Below, in pieces: positions 8,870 through 17,563 of a stretch of DNA of 44,937 bases. Position 1 is the first letter of the stretch; the number at the start of each line of letters is the position of its first letter. Source of the DNA: Cyanobium sp. Aljojuca 7A6 (lineage in GTDB: Bacteria; Cyanobacteriota; Cyanobacteriia; PCC-6307; Cyanobiaceae); assembly GCF_024346455.1 (NCBI RefSeq), contig NZ_JAGQCY010000021.1, forward strand, positions 1 through 44,937, in the 5' to 3' direction. The notes below the pieces were generated by a model. It ran no database searches. It was given only the letters and a program-made list of their open reading frames with translations, and had not been told where the DNA came from. The position numbers and the translations under genes were made by a program.

Positions 8870-9634
8870 TCACTCTGCGAGCGTCTCGAAATAGTCCTGA
8901 TCGACGCCGCGATTACCCCCACCCGACACTTGAGTCCGAGGCAGGACCCCGGCGAGGAAGGCGAAGCCGATCGCATAGGCCAGGGCGGAGATGGCGATAC
9001 GGATGGTTTCCTTGAGCGGCAGAGTCGGTTTCATGGCAGCTTGGGCCTCAACCTGCTGCATCATCCGGGTGGAAGCCAGCTCGGCCCGTGCGCGCAGCAT
9101 GTTGCGCAGTTCGTTGATGGGCATGCGGAATTCAGATGGCGAGAGGCCGGCGTTCCGGCCGATCAGCTTCTTCAGCTTGGCCTGTAGCTCAGCGTGGGTG
9201 GTGGCGGAATTGATGGCCTGGCGCAGTTCAAAAAGCTGCTTACTGGTTTGGGTGGTCTGCTGCTCTTGGGCGACGGTGGCAGTTCTCTGGAACTTCCAGG
9301 CGGCATAGCCCTGCAGGGGAATCAGCAACAGAAAACCGAGGGCGGCAGGCAGGGCCCAGCGGCGGAAGGCGTCCCAGCGGGCCCTTAGCCGATGGTTGGT
9401 GGGATCGAAGCCGAGGGCCAGGGGCAGCAGCAGAGTGCCCATCAACGCCAGGGAGGCGTTCGTGATGATCGTTGCGATGAGGGCCAGCTGCCACGAGGGA
9501 TTAAGGAGCCTTGGTGGCAGCGCAACCGTGGCTACGGCGGCGAGGAAAACCACCAGCAGCACAGGCGACAGGGTGGCCAGAAGACGGGAGAGGTAAGGGC
9601 TGGCGGCGAGCGAGGAATCAGGGCTGACAGTCAT
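8870..9634 (-). CDS. HpsJ-like membrane protein
   Basis: A 254-residue protein with three or four hydrophobic segments (about residues 15-42, 48-74, 90-110 and 205-228) and a long polar helical domain between the third and fourth (QQTTQTSKQLFELRQAINSA and KKLIGRNAG). The LLNPSWQL segment after the first helix and this overall plan match the HpsJ-like family of cyanobacteria, members of which accompany exosortase and polysaccharide-secretion systems. The next gene upstream on this strand encodes an exosortase-type substrate, so a shared surface-anchoring or polysaccharide role is likely. A terminator at 9679-9713 lies between them, so they may be separate transcripts. Confidence 0.7.
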   Translation of the reverse strand: MTVSPDSSLAASPYLSRLLATLSPVLLVVFLAAVATVALPPRLLNPSWQLALIATIITNASLALMGTLLLPLALGFDPTNHRLRARWDAFRRWALPAALGFLLLIPLQGYAAWKFQRTATVAQEQQTTQTSKQLFELRQAINSATTHAELQAKLKKLIGRNAGLSPSEFRMPINELRNMLRARAELASTRMMQQVEAQAAMKPTLPLKETIRIAISALAYAIGFAFLAGVLPRTQVSGGGNRGVDQDYFETLAE

Positions 9635-9678
9635 GATCGGTGAAGGCAGGAAATGCAGGCACGCCGGGGATCAAGGGT

Positions 9679-9713
9679 AAAAAAAGGCCCCTATGTCAAT
9701 AAGGCATAGGGGC
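9679..9713 (-). terminator. Intrinsic terminator of the PEP-CTERM-type gene
   Basis: Read on the minus strand, GCCCCTATG pairs with CATAGGGGC over 9 bp around a 9-base loop, followed by a single C and a run of seven T residues. It lies 64 bases past the stop of the 9778-10596 gene and before the HpsJ-like gene. Confidence 0.9.
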
Positions 9714-9777
9714 TTGTTGGGAAGAAAAGTGCTAGGTATCTCTCAAGCCACTGCAGGTGACTGAGTTGCTGCGCGCA

Positions 9778-10596
9778 TCAGTTGCCTTGAATACGTTTCC
9801 TGAGCTTGCGGCTGTATCCGAAAGCTGCAGCAATACCGAGAACGGGCAGGGGTCCGGGGACGGCATCCCCAGGGCCTGTCACGGGGTTGTCCCCGGGGTC
9901 CGTAAGTCTCCCCCAGAGTTCGGCGGTGGTGGTCCCACCTTCTTGGGAAATCAAGGAATTCGTTGGATTCTTGTTGGAATCGAGGAAGAAGGAAGCCAGT
10001 GTTAGTTGTCGACCCTCAAAGGTGAACGTTTGGGCGGGAATAGTGCTGATGCTTATCTTGTCAGCGCAAGGGTTGCCGGGAGTGCTCGGGTAAGCGCAGG
10101 GTGTGGAATTGGGAGTTTCATCAATGCTGGTGGTATATATAAAATCAATACTTAGAGGGTTTGTGTTTTCAAATAATGTATCAATAGTTAATTGCGCAGA
10201 AGTCAGAGCCGTGCCAGCGCTAATAGGATTATTGAAATGCTGGAGTGTGCCAATCAGGAAGTCTGTTGTCCCTGGAAGGATTGTCAAATTTGGATTATAG
10301 TCTTCTCCCGTGAACCCCAAGCCACTCTTGGAGTTGACATTAGTAGGGGAACCCCAACGGATCTGGTTTTGGCCAGCAACTGTTTGATACTCGACAGTGT
10401 TAATTGCGGTAGTTGGGCCAACAGGGTTGCTCCAGGACCCAGTCGTTTTGTCAAGAACGACCTGAGCTTGCACTGGAGCTGGGGCAAGCCCAACGGCGAG
10501 GGCTGACCCGGCGGACACCGCCATGCAGGCGAGGACGCCAAAAGGGCTGGATGCCTTGCTCAGAGGAGATCTGAACCCGTTAAAAACTTTAGTCAT
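9778..10596 (-). CDS. PEP-CTERM-type secreted protein (choice-of-anchor K-like)
   Basis: A 272-residue exported protein. A signal peptide ends near residue 44 (APVQA). The mature part is beta-rich, with NQIRWGSP, SGLGFTG and LIGTLQHFNNPIS segments that I associate with the choice-of-anchor K and THxN-type ectodomains. The C-terminus is a sorting tail: a short VPGPLPVLG motif, a hydrophobic stretch, and a basic end (YSRKLRKRIQ), the tripartite form recognised by cyanobacterial exosortases. The tail should be cut and the protein glycosylated or released to the surface. No exosortase lies in the window. An array of three 11-bp units lies 47-80 bases upstream, and its own terminator follows. Confidence 0.78.
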   Translation of the reverse strand: MTKVFNGFRSPLSKASSPFGVLACMAVSAGSALAVGLAPAPVQAQVVLDKTTGSWSNPVGPTTAINTVEYQTVAGQNQIRWGSPTNVNSKSGLGFTGEDYNPNLTILPGTTDFLIGTLQHFNNPISAGTALTSAQLTIDTLFENTNPLSIDFIYTTSIDETPNSTPCAYPSTPGNPCADKISISTIPAQTFTFEGRQLTLASFFLDSNKNPTNSLISQEGGTTTAELWGRLTDPGDNPVTGPGDAVPGPLPVLGIAAAFGYSRKLRKRIQGN

Positions 10597-10643
10597 GAGT
10601 TTTTTCTTGTCCGGCGCTCACCGTACAGCAACCAAAGCCTCAC

Positions 10644-10676
10644 TTGAACTAAAGAAGCCCTAAAGAAGCATTAAAG
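10644..10676 (-). promoter_or_regulatory. Three 11-bp direct repeats upstream of the PEP-CTERM-type gene
   Basis: On the minus strand CTTTA recurs three times at exactly 11-bp spacing (plus-strand TAAAG at 10650, 10661 and 10672), and two of the spacers also end in CTT. One-turn spacing of short direct repeats is the hallmark of OmpR/PhoB-family response-regulator sites; the cyanobacterial Pho box has the same geometry, though this sequence is only a loose match to it. The array lies 47-80 bases before the start codon, where an activator would bind. Confidence 0.5.
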
Positions 10677-12035
10677 TCCATCCATGCATCCGCAATGGGC
10701 CTGAAGCCTGCGCTGTATTGCTGGTCCAACTCTGAGACCGTCCGGGTGACTGCCGGGCCGCGACGGCCGATCAGGCGCCCTGCGGTTGTGTTTTACAGCA
10801 TGGCCATGGTGGGCGCGTCCATCAACGGCTGGCCCGGTTCCCGGTAGCGCCCCCCCAAGACTCACCCCTTGTGGGGATGTCGCGATCCACGGAAGGCGGC
10901 GGATCGGTGGAGTTGCCCATCCCGAGGTGCCCTGTTCTCGATCAGGAGGTGCTGGTGGCCAGCCAAAGTAGCAAGGTCTGCCTGACGGGCGACTGGTTTC
11001 TTGATCCCACCGGAGCGAACTGCAGCCCGGTACTCACTCGCCGCTGCCAGGGTTGGACCGACCACATGACCGGCAGGTGCTGCGCTTTTGCCCACACCGT
11101 TGGGAGCGTACCAATGAAAGGCAGCTGATCACCACCGGCGAGTGGCGTCCCGATCCGGAGATCCCGTTGCTGAAACCACGCTGAGAGCCGAGCCGAGCCG
11201 AGGCCCAGACACTCTGGGCCGACAAGCGCAAGACGTGCAGGGCGCCCTGCTTCTGCAGTGTTGAACGGGCCGTCTTTGCCGTTGGGGCCCTCAGCGCCGC
11301 TTTCGGCTTGCCGTACTGAGAAGCAAGGCAAGCGGACCCATGAATGAATCGAAGCCCACGACCAGGCCAGCGTGAGCCGGGACCCTGCAGCCGGCTCGAG
11401 CCCTTGGCTTCTCGAAGCCGTAGAGCTCCCGACACCACGGGGCGCCATTCTCATTGGCAGCGAGGTAGGCGGTGACCACCCCCAGAGAAGGCAGGACCAG
11501 CACGGCTGTGCATACCTCCAGCCATCGGTGACATTTTCAGCAACTCCTTCAGGTGTGGCCATTTCAGGCTCTGCTCCATTCAGGGCCTCAGCATCACACC
11601 CATGTCGCGCACACCATTCAGGCCCGGCGTCGCTCCGCCATCAACGAGTGAACCGCTCCCCATCAGGGCGGCCAGAAGTCGATCAAGCGCCGAGACAACG
11701 GCACAAAAACCAAGCAAATTGGATCAGATGACCGGAACCGGCATCCACGGGCTCTCGATCTTCAAGGGGGCATTGGTCATGTCCAGTAGCGGCTGGATAA
11801 TGGTGTCAGAGATTGAGCAGGACCTGGGTCTCGAGCACTGAAGACTCGCGCGGGCTCCAGGCATCCAGCTCCATGAGGACGCCAATCCGTAAGGGGGCGA
11901 CGGTGCTGGCGCGATGGCCCGGTTTCGCAGGGCTGCATTCATCCTGCTGCGGCTGGCTGAGCCGCACCTCATCCGTGCGCGCCAAAGATAGATTCAACGG
12001 CTACCCCGCAAGGACAGAGAGGAGAATGGCAGTGA
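10677..12035. other. 1.36 kb without a confident gene; possible gene remnants
   Basis: No complete gene is convincing here. Short protein-like fragments occur: plus strand 10871-11035 (DQEVLVASQSSKVCLTGDWF) that would continue one frame over to a stop at 11184 (ITTGEWRPDPEIPLLKPR), and minus strand 11291-11503 (VVTAYLAANENGAPWC then ELYGFEKP). They look like decayed coding sequence but I cannot name a parent gene. Nothing resembling a tRNA, CRISPR or transposase was seen. The right end carries the ribosome-binding site of the next gene. Confidence 0.4.
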
Positions 12036-14213
12036 TTGCATTCCCTGGCCTTGATACCGTCCGCTCCAGCCTTCTTGGGTCGTCTCTGGCCCAGGCAAAT
12101 CGGCAACCAATGCCTGTTGATGATGGCCGCAGGCATCCTGTTTGGTCTGCTTGCGCCGGCCCAGACCCCCTGGCTGCAACCGCTGGCGACAGTCTTTTTG
12201 CAGGCCTCACAGATCGTGGTGATGCCATTTCTGATCTGCGAGCTGATCGTCGGGTTTGGGCGGCTGCGCGAAGGATCGCTCAGCGAGCTGGCGAGCAGGG
12301 GCGGGGTGGTGCTCCTGGGGCTCTGGCTGGCCGCCTCGCTGCTGGTGGTGGGGTTGCCCCTGTTTCTGCCGCCCCTGGTGACCTCCGAGTTCTTCCACGC
12401 CGGTCTGTTTGAAACCAGCGAGACCGCTGATCTGCTCACCACCTATCTGCCCGACAACATTTTTGGAGCCCTAGCGGCTGACAACTTTCCCGCGGTGGTG
12501 TTATTCAGTTGCCTGCTTGGAATCCTGTTGCAGGGGGTTGATCGCCGCGATGATCTGCTCAACCCCCTGGCGGTGATGCGCACGGTGTTCGGCAAGCTTA
12601 ATAAGCTTGTGGTCCGTCTGATCCCCTTCGGTATCTTTGCACTCATCGCACTCAATATATCCAGGTTAGATTTGCAGCAGCTGATCCGGATTCAGGGTTT
12701 CTTTCTCATCAGCCTGATCTCGTTCTTGGTATTGAGTTTCGGCTGTGCCATGGCGGTATTGGCCTTGACGCCCTTGAGCCCCTTGGTCCTCTGGCGGATC
12801 GTGCGGGGCCCCTTGGTCCTTACCGCCAGCAGTGCCAACCTGCTGATCTCGCTGCCGATGCTGGTGAACAACCTGCAGGAGCAGTTACCCGCCCAGCTGA
12901 ATCCGCCTGCCCGGTCGAATCTGGCCGCTGAAATGCGTGATGAGCTGGCACCGTTGGTTTCGCTTGGCTTTGCCCTGCCCAACCTGGGCCAGGTCGCGAG
13001 CTTGATCTTCATTCCTTTCTCCGCCTGGTATGTGGACCGGGCCCTGGAGCCCGCCACCACCGCCCGCATGTTGCTGAGCGCGATTCCAGCTTCGGTCTCG
13101 GGGCTCAAGGCGGTGATCCGGCAGGAATTGCTCCATCTCGGCCTGCCGATAGACCTGCTGCAGCTGGTGTACATCAATGGTGAATGGCTTTATCGGATCG
13201 AGAAGGTGCTCTCACTCGAGGGCCTGGTGGTACTGGCGGTGCTCGTTTATGCCCGGGGCGTAGGGGCTTGGAGACCGCGGCCGCTGCTGGTGCTGGCCAG
13301 TTTCAGTGCGGCCTTGGCCCTGGCCTTTGGCCTGGGCTTGGGCAGCCGGCTCAGCCTGGCGGCGGCCCTGCAGAATTCGTACCGAAATGACGACCGCCTG
13401 CTGGCTCTCACCACGGCGCGTAGCGGCGGTCAGCCCCAGGAGCTGCAGGGAGTACAGCCAGCCCAACGCGTCAGCTTGGAGGCGATCCGGGCCCGCGGTC
13501 TTTTGCGGGTGGGCTTGCGCCAGGACGGCCTGCCCTGGGCCTTTCGCAACCAGGACGGCACGATTGTGGGCTTTGACGTGGACCTGCTCAAAAGCCTGGC
13601 CTCCAACCTGGGCGTGCGACTACAGGTGCAGGTGGCACCGATGGCCCAACTGGAGCAATGGCTCGCGGATGAAAGGATTGATCTCGTAGCCGGTGGCATT
13701 CAGACCAGCCCACGCCACGCGATTCGCCACGAGCTCAGCCTCGGTAACCTACCGGTGCACTTGGCCCTGGTTGTGGCTGACGCAAAGGTCAAGGAACTGC
13801 AGCGCGGATTGGCAAACCCCCAGGAGCACACAGTGACCCTGGCCGTGCGTGATGCCGCCATGATCAGCCCCGGTCTGCAGGCCCAAATCGCAAAGTATCT
13901 CGGTGACGGTCATCAGCGCGCCAAGGTGGAGTTGATCCCAATCGAATCAAAGCAAGAATTCTTTTCAGCAGCAGGCCAAAAGAAGTTTGATGGTCTGCTC
14001 ACGACGGCTGAGTCGGGAGCAGCCTGGGCGGTGTTGTATCCCCGCACATCATTGATGACTCCCTTTAGCGATGATCTGAGCAGCGAATTGGTGCTCTTGA
14101 TCGGTGGTCAGGATGCCACCCTTCGCCGCTACCTTAACGGCTGGCTCTCCCGCGAAAGGGCCCAAGGCCGCATCGACGAGCTCTTCAACTATTGGATCTT
14201 GCTCAAGGATTGA
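12036..14213 (+). CDS. Dicarboxylate/amino-acid symporter fused to a solute-binding domain
   Basis: A 725-residue fusion. Residues about 20-420 form a DAACS/SDF (glutamate-dicarboxylate:cation symporter) membrane domain, with re-entrant-hairpin-like LTASSANLLISLPML and a later GFALPNLGQ segment. Residues about 475-725 form a family 3 extracellular solute-binding domain, starting LEAIRARGLLRVGLRQDGLPWAF and carrying the GFDVDLLKSLA signature. The binding domain would lie in the periplasm, tethered to the last helix, and could hand substrate to the carrier. The substrate is probably an amino acid or dicarboxylate. The start is a TTG with AGAGAGGAG 11 bases upstream; the ATG at 12026 is in a different frame. 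The closest alternative, ATG-ATG at about residue 29, would delete part of the first helix. Confidence 0.85.
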   Translation: MHSLALIPSAPAFLGRLWPRQIGNQCLLMMAAGILFGLLAPAQTPWLQPLATVFLQASQIVVMPFLICELIVGFGRLREGSLSELASRGGVVLLGLWLAASLLVVGLPLFLPPLVTSEFFHAGLFETSETADLLTTYLPDNIFGALAADNFPAVVLFSCLLGILLQGVDRRDDLLNPLAVMRTVFGKLNKLVVRLIPFGIFALIALNISRLDLQQLIRIQGFFLISLISFLVLSFGCAMAVLALTPLSPLVLWRIVRGPLVLTASSANLLISLPMLVNNLQEQLPAQLNPPARSNLAAEMRDELAPLVSLGFALPNLGQVASLIFIPFSAWYVDRALEPATTARMLLSAIPASVSGLKAVIRQELLHLGLPIDLLQLVYINGEWLYRIEKVLSLEGLVVLAVLVYARGVGAWRPRPLLVLASFSAALALAFGLGLGSRLSLAAALQNSYRNDDRLLALTTARSGGQPQELQGVQPAQRVSLEAIRARGLLRVGLRQDGLPWAFRNQDGTIVGFDVDLLKSLASNLGVRLQVQVAPMAQLEQWLADERIDLVAGGIQTSPRHAIRHELSLGNLPVHLALVVADAKVKELQRGLANPQEHTVTLAVRDAAMISPGLQAQIAKYLGDGHQRAKVELIPIESKQEFFSAAGQKKFDGLLTTAESGAAWAVLYPRTSLMTPFSDDLSSELVLLIGGQDATLRRYLNGWLSRERAQGRIDELFNYWILLKD

Positions 14214-14464
14214 AAGCCGAAGATCAACGCCAATAGGCCTTGATCGGCCCAGCGACAGCGGTGGCACAGCTCACGCCCCTGTGGTGTGCCTTGCCTATAC
14301 CATCCGCGCGCTGGAAGGGCTGTGCAAGCAGGTTACAAATCAGAACCGGGCCAAGAGACAGCCTGGGCAACAACCGTCGTGTTGATTCCAACGTTATAGG
14401 AATCGTTAATGACCTTGGTAATGAGCTGGGATCGACTATATCTAAACTATGTTTGTTGATCATC

Positions 14465-17032
14465 ATGCCACCACTACAGGCTAAGACCCACCGGTCACGA
14501 GCCATAAGGGCTTCCGCTTTGATGAGCGGCGTGGTACTGGCTGTGCTGGCGGCCAGTGGCGAGGGCTTGGCAAAGCCGATGACGCCCATCCCGCGGGTGG
14601 AAGCCACCGGAGGTCTGGTGTTCCAGAGCCAGGGCGGTGGCACCCCCAACACCGTCACGGCCTACCTCTTTGCGCCCCTGAGCCAGGGGGAGCGAGGCCA
14701 AGTGTTGTTTTTGGATGTGGCGGCAAACATGAACCTTGGCGGAGCGCTTGGGCCAGGTTCCGATGTTTCCGCTGGCTTCAGCACGCGCCTTGGCTATCGC
14801 TGGCTCAGTGGTGATCAACGCTGGATGTATGGTTTCAGCGCCGGTGTGGACACACGCCAGGCATTTAACGACTATGCCTTTCAGGCGGGCGTTGGAGCCG
14901 AGGCCCTTAGCCGCAACGTGGAATTGCGGTTCAACGGCTACATCCCCTTCTCCAACCAAGCCGATCAGTACCAGACCGGTTACAGCAATGCTTCGTTGCG
15001 CAACAACCAGTTGATCATCGATGGCTGGAATCGCTATGTGGTGTCGCTGGGTGGAGTGAATCTTGAGGCCGGCATCCCGGTGGCCCGCTGGAAGAAAGAC
15101 AGCCTCTGGCTCTACGCCTCCTATTACTACCTTAACGGCAACTATGTGAATGCCAGTTCAGGGGTCCGCGGGCGCGGTGAACTGCGCATCGGCAATCAAC
15201 TGGCCCTAGGCGCCACGATTTCCTACGACTCGATCTTCAAGACCCAGGCCACGGGGTATCTGCGCTATGGCGCCAAACCATTGGCGGGTAGCGCGACTGA
15301 CGCGGTGGATGCTGCCGAGCGCAACTTCTTGGCCTTGCGCGGGTTGCCGATGCAACGGGAGACATCCCTGCGCCTGGTTTCGGCACAGCAGGACTTGCCC
15401 GATAGCGTGGCCACCAATCCCGGCAATTTCGACGCGAGCTGGGTCGTGCGCTGCTCCGGCACTACCACCAACACCGGCACGGCTCAAGTGAGCTGCGTCA
15501 ATCCAAGTCTCGATGCGCTGCTGGCGGCCGCCGGGCCCGGAGATGTGCTGTTGGTGGGCGGTGGCGCCAGTTCCGACCTAGGCGGATGAACTCTGCGCCT
15601 CGCAGCGGGAACCAGCCTCACCGGCAGCGGCCATGCGCCCACCCTGACCACGCAATTCGGCCCTGTGAATCTTAATCCGGTGTTCGGTGCGAGGGTGGGG
15701 GCGCAGGCCTCCGTCGGTAACGGCATCATCAACATTGGCAGCAATACCACCATTGCAGGTTTGAGCTTCACCAACAGCTCAATTACTAATTACAGCACCA
15801 GCAATGTGCTGATCGCCGACAACACCTTTACAGGCTCCTACACCGACAGGCCGACAGACCTGGCAACGGCCCAGGCCTTTGGCGCCATCAACGTGTCAGC
15901 CAATGCGCTGCCAGCCATTCAACTGGACGGTGTTGACAACCTCGTGATCTCCAACAATACCTTCCTCTATCCACAGGTTCAGACCTACCAATCACAGCTG
16001 GGAACGCTTGGTGGCGTCGGTATGGCTCCAGTCTGCAATCAGAACGGAGCCAACACCAGTGGCCTTTGTCTCAGCGGTAACGCCATCCGGCTCAACAACA
16101 GCACGAATGCCGTCATCTCAGGAAATACGGTGATCGGTGCTCTCGATGAAGCCTTCCGAATCAACAATCCCTCAGGCACCTTGCTGATTGACAGAAATAC
16201 CATCTCCAACATGCGGATGGGCCCTGATAGCAACATCGGCACGGCCATCATCATTGGCCAGAATCGGGGCACCAGCACTGTGACCATCAGCAACAACTCG
16301 ATCAGTAACAACAGCCCTGGTGTTTATCCGATTGTCGCATCCCCCAATCAGAATGGTGTCGCCGTAGCCTCAGCCAGAGACCTGAAGCTCAATAACATTG
16401 ACCCGATTGAGATTGGCCTTTGCCGCGGAAGTGCCAACTACCCACGTGCTCAAGACCTGTATGCCGATCCGAACTTTTCGGGCAATTGCAGTGGACCCAC
16501 CACGATGAATGTCTCTGTCATCGGCAATACCATCGGCTTGCCTTCCATCTCCGGCGGCATCAAGCAAGACGCCGACGGAATCGACTTCAACATTGGTAGC
16601 AACAGTATCCTGCGTGCCAATGTCTCCGGAAACACTATTTTGACCCTCGGCGGCAGCAGGGGTGGAGACAATGGCATTACCTTCGACATCCGCGGCAAAG
16701 CCGATGCCAGGGTCACCATCGCCGACAACAAGATTAATGATGTTAGTGACGAGGCTATCGACCTCGGCTTCACTAACACGGTCAGCAACAATCAGCCTGG
16801 ATTTGCTGAATTCACCCTGTCGGGCAACGGCTTCAGTGGCAGCACAGACGGCCTGCTCAATATCGACCTGATCAACAACCCCGGCATCCCAGTCTCCAGC
16901 TTCTTCGTCACGGGCCAAGGCAACAACGCCAGCCAGGTGGGGGCTGTCAAGCCTCGCTCCTTCAGCTTCAACACCGGCAGCTTCCCCAAGCTTTATCTCA
17001 ATGGCTCGCTTTTCCTCCAACCTTCGCCATGA
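14465..17032 (+). pseudogene. Inverse-autotransporter/beta-helix surface protein split by an in-frame TGA
   Basis: One 856-codon frame interrupted at codon 375 (15587-15589) by TGA; the reading resumes in the same frame and protein character is continuous across it (...SSDLGG, stop, TLRLAAGTSLTGSG...). Residues 1-37 form a signal peptide. Residues about 40-290 resemble the intimin/invasin-type inverse-autotransporter barrel (AGFSTRLGYRWLSGDQRWMYG, FNGYIPFSNQ). From about 350 to the end are Asn-rich right-handed beta-helix repeats (VISGNTVIG, LVISNNTF). Without readthrough the product would be a barrel and short stub lacking the surface passenger. The stop is one base change from GGA, CGA or TGG. 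No frameshift or other damage was seen, so the lesion looks recent, or is a sequencing error. A GTG or ATG restart after the stop would lack a signal peptide. Confidence 0.75.
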
Positions 17033-17406
17033 GCCAGCCTCCTCTGCGCTGGATGGCCTTTTTGGAAGGCGCCACTGTTAAACGTTGGCTGTTCCACCGT
17101 GGGAGCCGAGGTTGTTCGCTCGCCTCGCTGGCCGCCCAGATGTATCACCCGCGGCAACGTCGTTTCAATCGCAGGCGGCCGCAGCAGCTTGATTGCCGCC
17201 TCGGCTGGACGGCTCAGGCTCTGCAGGAACTCCGTCACCAGCGCCGTGACCACGACCCACTGCCAGCTACCCCCGTGTCCTATTGGCGGCAGCACCCAGC
17301 TAGGGCCGCTGCAACCGATGCCGGATCTGGCGGAGTGGATGCTGACCGCCTCGGCTGAGCCTGTCCGGATGGACTCAGACCCCAGACCCGCACCCGTTTC
17401 CACCAA
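17033..17406. other. Gap between the autotransporter gene and tRNA-Arg
   Basis: The frame starting with the ATGA overlap at 17029 (109 residues, MSQPPLRWMAFLEG) is possible by translational coupling but its composition is Arg/Gln-rich and looks like a shadow. The adjoining frame, open to 17416, has serine-, cysteine- and threonine-rich text (SVTSAVTTTHCQLPPCPIGG) but no proper start and runs into the tRNA. Neither is called as a gene. No terminator was seen. Confidence 0.4.
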
Positions 17407-17480
17407 CGCCCCCTGATGGATTCGAACCATCGACCGGCTGCTTAGAAGGCAGCTGCTCTATCCAGCTGAGCTAAGGGAGC
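17407..17480 (-). tRNA. tRNA-Arg (anticodon TCT)
   Basis: A complete 74-base cloverleaf on the minus strand. Acceptor arms GCTCCCT and AGGGGGC pair with one G-T. The D-arm holds AGCTGGATAGAG. The anticodon loop CTTCTAA, on a GCTGC/GCAGC stem, gives anticodon TCT, which reads AGA and AGG arginine codons. The T-loop is GGTTCGAATC. CCA is not encoded in the gene, which is usual for cyanobacteria. Confidence 0.96.
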
Positions 17481-17563
17481 ACGGAGCGCATTGTGACAGC
17501 GTTCGGTGGTCAGGCCACTCCGGTAGCCAGCCGTACAGTGGGCGACCGCGCTTGAACCGTTCC

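Noticed and set aside
10695-10850. A 51-residue frame (MGLKPALYCWSN...)
   Set aside because: No second line of evidence such as a ribosome-binding site, a domain or a conserved neighbour.
12026-12412. ATG at 12026 as start of a short gene right after a good ribosome-binding site
   Set aside because: That frame ends after 128 codons with shadow composition. The TTG at 12036, in the frame of the symporter, fits the protein family better.
17029-17358. A 109-residue gene starting in the ATGA overlap after the autotransporter
   Set aside because: The composition is Arg/Gln/His-rich with no domain, typical of a shadow frame. It remains a low-probability possibility through translational coupling.
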